From Clavelina lepadiformis (lineage: Eukaryota; Chordata; Ascidiacea; Aplousobranchia; Clavelinidae), in assembly GCF_947623445.1 (NCBI RefSeq), contig NC_135244.1:5084001-5148000 (forward strand): 64,000 nucleotides of DNA. The letters run 5' to 3'. Position numbers and translations under genes: made by a program. The notes beneath the pieces were generated by a model, which did not search any database, had not been told where the DNA came from, and worked only from the letters and a program-made list of their open reading frames with translations. Below, one piece after another: positions 48,499 to 58,522 of the stretch (positions within the stretch are counted from its first letter, which is position 1; each line of letters starts with the position of its first letter).

Positions 48499-49461
48499 AT
48501 GGATGTTACACCAAGAAAGTGATATCAAGTTGGTGCATTAAGGAAGCATAACAGCATATCCGTCAGAGCTATTGGGGAAAGATCGGGCATAGCAAAATCA
48601 ACCGTAGGGAGGATAGTAAAGGTGGCCGAAAATGGTGATGACATCAACATTCACGGTCGTGAAAGATGTGGAAGGAAAACGAAGACAACTCCACATGATG
48701 ATAAGATAATTATCAGGAATAGTGTTAAAAACCCATGGAAAACGCGTAAGGAGTTGCAATGTGATCTAGCAACATCAGGAGTGATTATTATTGATGCATC
48801 AACTGTCGGAAAAAGGCTCCTTGCTACAGGAAGGATTGCAAGAAAAGCAGTTATTGGCTCCTGCTATGAAGAAAAAACGACTTCAGTGGGCAAAAAATAT
48901 AAAAGTTGGTGTACAGAGCAATGGGAAAAAGTCACATTCTCTGATGAATCCCACTTTGAAGTGCATGGCTATCGATCATGGCACGTTACAAGAAGCATTG
49001 GAGAGCCAATTAGAGAAGCACATGTCGAGCAAGCTCCCAAGCATCCTCGAAAGAAGATGTTCTGGGGATTCTTTACTGCTTCTGGACCTGGAAGGTTGAT
49101 CCCCATCGAGGAGATGATGAATTCCGATCAGTACAGGGAGTTTTTGACAAAAAATTTGCTCTCTGTGTTGCCCAAGAGTAGCTCCTAGGAAGGAAACATT
49201 TTTCAGCAGGATATCACACCTTGCCACACTTCGAAGAAAATGCAGAGTTTTTTACGTAGGCAGGAATAAGTGTGCTGAATTAATCGGGAAATTCTCCAGA
49301 CCTCAACCTTATCGAAAATCTTTGGGCAATATTTAAGCGGAGACTTTCAAAAGACAACTGGTCTACAAAAACCATCCTAATTGAAACCATAATACGCGTC
49401 TGGTATCATGATGAAGAGCTAAAGAAGATGTGCTCAAACCTCGTTCACTCAATGCCAAAAT
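48499..49461 (+). pseudogene. Tc1-like transposase, frameshifted
   Basis: The frame is broken several times. Recognisable blocks are the paired-like HTH (ISVRAIGERSGIAKSTVGRI), first catalytic Asp in TFSDESHFEV, VFW-like MFWGFF, second Asp in FQQDITPCHTSKK (another frame) and the final Glu in LNLIENLWAIFKRRL (third frame). The longest open stretch is 48622-49188 (188 codons). All three DDE positions are present but not in one frame, so it cannot make an active enzyme. Confidence 0.9.
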
Positions 49462-50658
49462 AGTATCAATGGTCATAAAATCAAATGCAAGGCTTATAAA
49501 ATATTAATTGCTTACTGCACAGCTTATTACTATAATAATAAACAAGTTGTTGAACAAGTTGTGTTTTTTCGCATTCTAATGAAACTGTCCCAATTAATTC
49601 GCACAGTACTGTAACTTACTTTTTCATTTTGCCTGGATTTAAGAACAGATGGTGAGTTTTTCTTTGCCTGTCTTACCTCGTAGATTGTAAACAACAAGAA
49701 AATTTCGACTTCATTTCATTCAGAAAAGGCTTTTTGAGTGTTTGCCAATTTCAGAAAAAAAGCCGATGTAATTGTTTTCTTCCGAGTCTAATCACTAAAT
49801 ATCAGTAATCAGTAATCACTGATGCTAACGCCTCGCCTCCAAGCAGGGATACGTTAGGCGTAGTTTAATGCATAGACTTTGATTGTTGCGTATGAAATAG
49901 GCCTAAGCTAATTGACATGATTCGTTTTATAAGAAACTTCTTTTGGCAGGTTTTAGGTCCGCCAACTTGACGTTCAGTTTCTTAAGTTTAAGCACAACTT
50001 TTGCAGTGTTGGAAACGTTTCTTTTAATGCCTTCTAATTAATTATTCAAAATGTGGAATTATTATTTTAAAACCAAAATTCACTGATCAAAGGCCTATTT
50101 AATCGTTTCAATTTGAACAAATAACCGATTTCTAGTTTAGTGCACAGTTTTGAACTTTGTACATTCTGTATAGCCATATTTTTCCTTTTTATTTGGTTGT
50201 TCACAATACATTTCTAAAACATGGTATATTGGTATATGCCTTAAAAGATATGTTTTTGTCGGAACCAATATAGTGCCATGCCATACTTTTTATGGAAATA
50301 AGCTTGACAGTAGGCCTATATGATTCGCTCATCGCAAATGCGAAGCTCGATTCGTTGCCTTTCAGATGATATTTGTAAGAACTAATTTATACGTATGTGG
50401 TTTTCAACCCTAGAAAGTGAGGTTTCAACGCAACCATCTACATTCTACAACCTTGTTTGTAGGTTGGCATTACTAAAGTTTTGTCAAGAGCTCATGTTAT
50501 AAAAAAAACATTTATTTGTCAACGTTGGTAAAGAGTTTTTGTTTTAGGGTATAATAAGCGCAATTTAAGTAATAAAAACACTATACTATATTATGACATC
50601 TCCCTCTACTAGAGTCTAGGCGGATATGACGACTGACGAGCGACAGGTCTGTTAAGAC

Positions 50659-53600
50659 TCATTCACTCTTCCCAACTTTTTCCCAGCAGGAGTCGTCGGT
50701 GCTGTCGTAGACACATTTTCCTTTCTGAACAAACACGAATAGAAGTGCGAGTTATTTTGCCTCAATGAATGTGGACATAACGTCCATAGCAGAAGTTTTG
50801 TAATCTTTTACCTTGCCCCGCTGTAGTTTGCAGATAAAAACCAAACCAGAAAGGCAAGCCAGTGTTGTAATTACCTTCATAAAAGAATTTGTGCTGAATT
50901 ATTCTTCAAATGTGACTAAACCCGTTACAAAATGTCATACCTCAATTATTTAAGCGTTTGTAACATTATCTAGCTTTTAAAGAGCACATGATAAGAAAAC
51001 TAATACTCGTATGTAGTTAGGCGTTACATAGCCTACCATTACAAGCAGCCACGAGATGATCTTTAGACTTTGTGTACGCGTAAATTCCTCGGCTCCAATT
51101 TTAATCGATACGATAGTTTCCAGGAAAACCGATGTTCTGTAAACAATATAATGAAGCCATCTACTCAAAAAATTTGTCTAGCCCTAATGATGCAATTGCT
51201 TTACAGGTAGTAACTCCAATTGAACATATGTATGTGACTAATACAGCCTAGAGGCTGTATTAATTTGTTATATAAAAAACGTATATTGGTTGTGTTTGGA
51301 GCCTTTACTTTCTTGAGGTTTTGCACAAGTATTATAATAAAAGTCTTTTATGGAGTTTCCAAACATATCAAAACATGACGTTTCTTTTGAACCAAAATTC
51401 AGTAAGTAATGTTACTGTTCTGGTCGTTTTCAGCTGAAGCAGTTACAAAATAAAACGTAGGGGAAGGTGGGGTAAAGCGGACCAACGGGGTAAAGTGGCA
51501 CACCCCTCTTATTTTCTTAATAAAGTTTTTTAACCTCGCGGATACCACTAAGTTTAGTGAAGCATGACATAACGTGGTTGCACACGCCATTATTCGAGGT
51601 TACATGGAAAAAAAGGCAAGAAAAGGCACGGAATTCGTTTTTTGTACTCTCTGATCTATTGAAAGGTACTGTATGTCTTGTAGCTTAGATTTTATTTTAC
51701 ATGCATAAGGTAGAAGTTTGGTTTAATGGTAGAAAGGAGTTTTACTGTATCACGTACGCATTACATAGGTTCATTCCGCTTACTGACTAGTCAAAATTTG
51801 GCCAACAGTCAAAATAATAGTAACCAAGGGGTGGGGGTAAAGTGGACCAGTGGTGGTCCACTTTACCCCGTCGTTAACTTTTTCTTGTTTATAGTTTCAT
51901 GACCGAATTAAGTGATGTTTATCTTGTAATCTTGTTTTGTAGAATGCCTCGTAACCGCCAAAGGACATCAACTCAACAATCTTGGACCGAAGAGGCTATG
52001 ACTATTGCCATTCGGGCAGTAAATAAAAAGAGAATGGGCTACCATAAAGCAAGCAAAGAGAATGGAGTTCCCAAAACGACACTCATAAGAAGGGTCCAAG
52101 GAGATAATATTAATGCTACTGGGAGCAAAAAGGGACTTGGAAGGTTTCATTCCACATTTTCCGAAGCCCAAGAAGAAGAGTTAGTTGCACATGTGCTCGA
52201 ACTTGAGCGGCGATTCTTTGGGGTCACTAGGAAACATCTCCAATCACTTGCATTTGAATTGGCAGAAAAAAATCCTATTAAGCACAGGTTCAACATGGAA
52301 AAGAAACTTGCTGGTGCTGATTGGATAAGTGGATTTCTTCAACGCAATCCACAATTAAGCCTTCGCACCCCAGAGCCTACATCTGCTGCTCGTGCTAGAG
52401 TGTTTAATCGTGTGAGCGTCGGCAAGTTTTTTGCTCTCCTGGAAGAAGTGATGGACTTGCATCATTTTAAGCATCACAATGTGTTCAACGTCGACGAAAC
52501 TGGAATTACGACAGTTCAGACAAAGCAATCCAAGGTGCTTGCGTTGAAGGGGAAAAATCCGGTTGGAAGTATTACCTCAGCAAAAAGAGGCACTTTGTGC
52601 ACTGCAGTGATTTGCATGTCTGCTGGAGGAAGTTACGTTCCACCTTATCTCATATTTCCACGACAGCGTATGAAACCAGAATTGCTTGATGGAACTCCCC
52701 CTGGCACTGGTTATTCATGTCACCCTTCTGGGTGGATGCAGCTTGATATTTTTACTTCTTGGTTTAAGCACTTTTTATCCTTTGTTAAACCAACTGAAGA
52801 AGATCCTGCACAGCCAATAGATGTAGCCCAACTTTCCTCTCCTGAAGATGCAAATTCCAGTTTCACAATTATAAGTCCTGTTGAACTGCTTCCTATGCCG
52901 AAAGCAGCTCACACTCGCCAAAAGAGGAAGTCTAAGAGAGGTGCAACTGCTATTTTAACCAGTTCACCATACAAGAAGCAGTTGGCTGCAACGAATCGTA
53001 GCCAATCCGCGGTATCTGGCAACAGCAGTAAAACAAGTTCATCGAAAAAGCGTTCTATGAAGAAAGCTAAGGTTTCCAGGTCAGCTAAGAGGATGACAAC
53101 TTTATTTGTGAATTATGTTTTTAAAAGTTGATGGTGAACTGCGATTACTTTCATAACTACTTCGCTTATGATGACAATTTGTAAATAAATTGATTGTGAG
53201 GTGGAACAAATTGCCTTGTTTACTCAAAACTTACGGTGGTCCACTTTACCCCACATATGTTGGGTAATGTGGACTATTGGAGGTGCTTTTAAATCAAAAA
53301 AATTTTATGTAAGAAAGCAAGCAATCAATAAAAGGACACTTCAAAAATTAGCGAAATACCTTAGAGTTAACTCTCAAAACAAACAAGTCAAATGTTTTGG
53401 TGAAATCAGTGAATTGTAACGATTAAGCCTTAGGTGGTCCGCTTTACCCCACCCTCCCCTAATTGCAAAGTTTTGAACAAAACTAAGTATAGTTTTATCA
53501 CGCTTTAACACTATAATTAAAAAAAAAATAGGACAAAGTTTTAAACGAGGACTTTTTTTAACTGGTCTGATACTAGGCAAGGTTTCATAGTTTCCCAGAA

Positions 53601-56600
53601 AAAAAGCGTTTAAAGTTTCTTATAAAAAGAGTATGCGTACAAAGAGTTTCTTTTAAAAACTGAGCACATAGCACCAGGTTTCTTATATATCTACCCATAA
53701 ATCATATAATAGGCAAAGTCAAATTTTGAAAACATAGGCTACATATGACGTCATCTATCAAAAACACTCACATATAAACAAGAACTTGGGGAGGTAGTTG
53801 CTGTGCAGAGGTGATATCGGTCATGTGCAAGTATAACTCTCTAAAAGTCAGCAACTTAAGTTAAACCTAAGAAATTACCGTAGTTTTAAAATCTACCTTG
53901 TAACAAAGGTTTTAAGAAAACAACCTTGTTGCTGGAGCGCCCACTGTAAGGTGCACCATGAGTCGCACCCAGCAAAATGGGTGTGTAGCTGGAAAACGGA
54001 GAAAGTGCTTCAGGAAAAACGCGTTCAACTCTGCAAGCTAACAAAACGTTTCACAAAAATATCTAAAAACCATCAAACGGAATGGTTAGCAACGATATAC
54101 TGTACTGTAGCATGGGAACTAAAACGACTCATTCCACTTACAATGTATAATAAAATAAGCAGAAATAAATAAAGAATTCGTCTCGTGCTTGATCCCATGC
54201 CCAACCAACTTTTACTTGATCCTTTTAATGACGTAAATTGTATCATTACTCGCTGCAGCTTTCCCATTTGTATATCTCTAAAGGAAAAGAGAAAAAAAAC
54301 ATTCAAACATAAATTCCCAAAGCTTTTTCAAAAGCAAGCAGCGGTCATGTTGAAAAATACGAATTTGATTTTTTTAAGAATTATATTCAGCTAATGTGTT
54401 TTGAGATTGTATAGAGTTGATTTTATAGGTAAATATAGGTATAGTAGAACAAAACTTACTTAACCGATTCCCATCTGTATTTGCGGAGTTCCAAATATTT
54501 GCATAGTTTCATACCCATCCAAATGCCAAGCGCGTTAAAACCGAGAACATCAACCAAGATTTGATCCCACCAACATTCTTGGAAGTTGGGAAAAACGTCC
54601 ATAAAAAATAACTGCAACAAAAATAAAATTGTATTCAAACCGACTATGTGACTATGTGTGACTATGACTATGTGATTATGTGACTATGTGACTATGTGAA
54701 CAAAAATCTACAAAATTAATAACGTTAGTTCAATTTATGCAAAGCGAGTTTTTGTAAGATAATATAATTAATCATAAAAAGTATGAGGTTTGTAAGAGAT
54801 ACATTTTGAGCTATATATTACAAAGTTGTTACTGTTTGTGGAAGATATGGTACTTTTGTTACCGCTTATAGCTTACTGTATACTGTGGTGCAGCACAATT
54901 GCTATTACCTCCGTAAACTCCCAAAGAATGCTTATTGACCAGCATATAACGTAACTTCTTAAAAGCAACGCTCTTGCTATCCATCCGACAAAGTGACCAA
55001 AAGCAAATATATCAAGCATCGAATACAATCGTTCAATTGTAACGCTGGAACAGTTAACCGCGTATTCCTATAAAGCAATTTTTATTCCAATATGTCCAAC
55101 CTTACTTGAAAGAAATAATCATACGGATTTGGTTAATTAACCTCAACGACATCGATTTCTCTTTTTGCATATTTGACGTTCGGGTCAATCCAAAACAAGA
55201 TGCTTCTTATTTGATCAATGCGCAAAAATGTTAGGTAGGTCATAAAAAGCACGTACAGCAAACTTGCGCCAAAAACAATCTGCCATACCTGCAAAATACA
55301 AAGAACAAAATACAGTGGTGTACTTTCAAGTTCGTCGCTGCCGGAGTCTTTGTTAACCTGTAGAAAGTTACTGCTACTTTTACTCATATTTGATGTAGCC
55401 TACATGACCAAATAAGAGTACATTATACATACGTAAGCTACCCCGTGCCTTGTTTGTTCTAGTCAAATACATTTGTTTCAAGAAATAGCTTATAACGCTG
55501 CTAAAAATGTGTTAAATTATAAAGCTGTCCAGTCCTGCAGAACTAAGTTTTTTGTTCGCAGAAGGGTATTTAAATTCGTCTGAACTTCGATCTCACCAAA
55601 ATTACGTACAATTGGATGGGGTCTTTGAAAGGGTCCTTGAGGAAATATGAGAAAACCTAGCAGGAAGTAAAAAAATGTTGCACATTTCGCTCCGTTGATT
55701 AAGTTTGCTTCTTTGTTACTTTCGTCCCTGCAAGAAAAATCAAAATGGTATAACCCGAAATGTTGTTCGAATACCACGAGTTAAGTCAATTGAAGTATAA
55801 ATATTTGAATCTTTGACATTAAACAAAAGTATCGTTAAAAATGTCTGACACATATAGGCTTATATGAGACCTACGCTAGGCCGAGTATGAGTATTGATTG
55901 ATAGTAAAACACATAGTAAGCTTACCTGCTAACAACTATAAATAGAACCGTGACAAGAATAACGAACATAACCAGAAGCCTGCTGAAATGTTGATATTGC
56001 AAAGAGCCACCATGCTGAAATAAAACAATACAATATTTAATGTCATTTAATGTTTCAATTAAACGTTCTAGTCTCCAAATTTGTGCGGAACGTTTATGGT
56101 GTAAGTTGTGTTAACTTTATATTTACGAAGTGTATTAAAAAGTCTCATTTTTTTCTCACCACGTCGGTGTATTTTTTTCGGTTTGGTGACACTTAATCAC
56201 GCGACACTTAATCACGCGACGCTTAATCACGCGACACATAATCACTAGGACATTTAATCACGCGACGCTTAATCACGTGACACATAATCACTAGAACATT
56301 TAATCACGCGACACATAATCACTAGGACATTTAATCACGCGACATTTAATCACACATTTACAATGTTTATTTACATTTACAATTTACAGCAACGTTATGC
56401 ATGGGAAATGTAAGCAACTGCACGAAGATAGACTAAAATCTCGCTTGACAGATAACGGTCAACTGTGTTTTGCACGCGCAGTTTCAGTGCCTTGTACCGC
56501 ATTGGAATAGAAGGTTGAGTACCAACAATTCCTTGCAGAAACGTTGCACGTTGCATTTGAATGTCTTTTTCAATTCCCTCCAAAACCGACGCTCTGACAC

Positions 56601-58522
56601 AGTTTCAAGTAGCATTGTATTTTACGGTGTAACATTTTGATGGTACTTTGGTCAAGAGCTTCGGTGACAATAGAATAATGTTAGATATTACATAGGTTAT
56701 ACGTAGCAATGCAAAACGACATGTTATTTCCTGATTGGCTAATGTGTTTGTATAAAAACTAAGGTTTGGTTAAAATCTCCCCTTCTTGTCTCTACACATA
56801 ATATCAGTTTTACCTTCTGAACTGTTCATTACTGAATTGGAGTTATAGTTTTGTTTAAATGTGAAAAGATGATGAAAATGTTTCTAATGTGATACAACTT
56901 ATTTCGGACAATATAACAATTAGACTTTATGAAGCTGGTGTTGATTTAAAGAAACATTATAGAGAAAGCCGGCGCAACGGAGTCAAAGACAATTGTCGGG
57001 GAGTTCTAAAAGAAAGACTAATAGCCTTTGGCTTTAGGCCAACCTTAAAAGCAATCCACATCGCCATCCCCACAGAGAGATGCACACGAGCTTGAATTAC
57101 TGAATTTTCCTCACGCTTTTCCGACATCCAAGTGATTATGTGTCGCGTGATTAAATTTCGCGTGATTAAGTATCCAAGTCGCGTGATTAAATGTCCTAGT
57201 GATTATGTGTCGCGTGATTAAATGTCCTAGTGATTTTGTGTCGCGTGATTAAGTGTCCTAGTGATTATGTGTCGGTGATTAAGCGTCGCGTGATTAAGTG
57301 TCGCGTGATTAAGTGTCGGTACACCATTTTTTTCTGGTAAGTTGATTTTGGTTCAGACGTGTTCTATGCTCTCCTCGGAACGTAGTAACAAAATAACAGA
57401 ACGCATCAAAAACAAATTATGTCTGCATTGTTTCCAGCCCAAAGCTTGGTGATAGCATGAGCTTTGCAGCGACGAACGAATGTTCGTTGGCAGACTCACT
57501 ACAATAATGCTCCCACTTTTACTGCCTACACATAGGTGGGCAGTACCGCGGTACTAATGTACTGAAAAACTGTACCGCGGTACCTTTTTAGTATCGATAC
57601 CGGTACCGTCGGTACTTTTGAAAAAAAGTACCGAATCTCTGTACCGAATTACGTTTTTCAAGAAATTTCAATCAGTCCCGATACTCGGTACTTTTCACGT
57701 GATTATTTCATAATTTTAACAAGTATGTTTTCAAAAATACGTGTTAATTAACCCTTATTGTCAATTTTAGCACCTTTTGATCTTTTTCAATTTAGAAATG
57801 TTATTTAAAATTGCAAGCGAGTAACGTCACATATGTTTTGACCTGGAGTAACCTTTACCGAGGCTTAATAGCGGCAAACATTGCATTTGCAGCAGCATGT
57901 TTTACACAAAAAGTACCGTTACCGAGTACCGACAAAGTACCGAACTACTTTTTTAAAATAGTACCGAGTACAGGAACCGTCGGTACATTTTTGCCGTTAC
58001 CGACGGTTCTTTCAAAGTACCGACTGCCCGTCTCTGTGCCTACATATTAACCCAAACTTTCTTTTAAAAATTAGGGTTTTTATCCGCCAGACCTGTTCAT
58101 CGCGTGAATTCGGTTCTTCCCTAAGTTAGAAGTCATGTTAAAATGGACGTGATTTGAGTTACAAGAGAAGTGAAACTATAGCTTCGGAGCAGTCAAGAAA
58201 GGTGGCTTTTGGAAGATGTAACTATAGCAACGGTAAAACGACAAAATGAAGTGTGTTGCTTGTTAACTTTCAATGAGAGTATTTTGAAAGCGATGAATTA
58301 AGATTTGTCAAATGCGTAATAGGCCTATTATGTTTATGACGTTCAAAGGTCGGACATGTAGGTTATAACTTTTAACACACCTCGTATGCTTTGGTTTAGA
58401 ATATTTGGATATAACTGAGACTAGAGAATAAAAAAATGATCAAAAATACTTACTTCCATGTGATGATCTGCGCCTTCATTAAGATAACGCTTGTTGTTTC
58501 TAGCATTCTTGTAACTTTGCAT
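50659..58522 (-). CDS. Phosphatidylserine synthase, tandem copy C
   Basis: Exons: 58522-58454, 56014-55926, 55727-55610, 55288-55142, 55067-54909, 54611-54460, 54277-54142, 54037-53925, 53840-53772, 51136-51037, 50874-50812, 50724-50659; 426 aa, phases consistent. The gene is twice as long as A or B because intron 1 (foldback element plus hAT element) and intron 9 (pogo element) are swollen by transposons. Family blocks: GPFQRPHP (Arg88 kept), [33 protein letters not shown] (Gln258 as in mammals, Ser261 where human has Pro269), [11 protein letters not shown]. The N-terminal half resembles copy B; exon 9 and the last exons resemble copy A. The frame is open, so it looks functional despite the insertions. 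Confidence 0.93.
51460..53459 (+). mobile_element. pogo/Tigger-type transposon, 2000 bp, in PSS copy C intron 9
   Basis: TIRs GGGGAAGGTGGGGTAAAGCG and CGCTTTACCCCACCCTCCCC, flanked by TA (51458-51459, 53460-53461). Extra copies of the TIR core (GTAAAGTGGACCA / TGGTCCACTTTACCCC) sit internally near 51838-51872 as an inverted pair and near 53232-53253. It encodes a transposase lacking its catalytic core. Confidence 0.94.
51944..53131 (+). pseudogene. pogo-family transposase, internally deleted (DDE core lost)
   Basis: Open frame of about 395 codons from [14 protein letters not shown]. An N-terminal Psq-type HTH (about 20-55: [29 protein letters not shown]) is followed by a CENP-B-like HTH ([20 protein letters not shown]) and the start of the DDE_1 domain with its first Asp ([10 protein letters not shown]). 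After [15 protein letters not shown] the sequence jumps to a Ser-rich tail (AQPIDVAQ). The segment that should hold the second Asp (LLLDxHxSH type) and third catalytic residue is missing. DNA binding could remain, catalysis could not. An AATAAA at 53184-53189 follows. An in-frame ATG lies earlier, at 51899. Confidence 0.85.
54642..54701. repeat. GACTATGT microsatellite-like tract
   Basis: Irregular tandem copies of GACTATGT / GACTATGTGT in intron 5 of PSS copy C. Confidence 0.8.
56180..57325 (+). mobile_element. Foldback (MULE-like) element, copy 2, 1146 bp
   Basis: It lies in the reverse orientation to copy 1: left end GGTTTGGTGACAC, right end (inverted) GGTGTACCGACAC. An exact 9-bp duplication ATTTTTTTC flanks it (56171-56179 and 57326-57334). 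Terminal subrepeat arrays occupy about 56187-56356 and 57125-57320, with GACACTTAATCACGC-type units. It carries the same 68-codon ORF (56889-57095) and a second minus-strand ORF (56583-56395, [15 protein letters not shown]...) partly shared with copy 1. It lies in intron 1 of PSS copy C. Confidence 0.9.
57531..58036. mobile_element. GTACC-rich hAT element, 506 bp
   Basis: Ends CATAGGTGGGCAGT and ACTGCCCGTCTCTG with an exact 8-bp duplication TGCCTACA (57523-57530 and 58037-58044). Both subterminal regions are packed with GGTACCG / CGGTACT words. It has no transposase. Intron 1 of PSS copy C. Confidence 0.92.

Larger units (their letters stand above)
47214..49611 (+). mobile_element. Tc1-type transposon with a nested hAT, 2398 bp
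   Basis: TIRs CAGTACTGTGCGAATTGATT and AATTAATTCGCACAGTACTG, flanked by TA on both sides (47212-47213, 49612-49613). Removing the nested 1-kb hAT at about 47409-48407 leaves about 1.4 kb, a normal Tc1 size. It carries a broken transposase. Confidence 0.92.
43820..50658. other. Intergenic between PSS copies B and C
   Basis: 6.8 kb dominated by two hAT elements and a Tc1 element with a nested hAT. The immediate flank of copy B (44.3-44.4 kb) shares words with the copy C flank (58.67-58.72 kb). A possible orphan exon lies at 46274-46390. The rest (about 45.7-47.2 kb and 49.6-50.6 kb) shows nothing recognisable. Confidence 0.55.
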
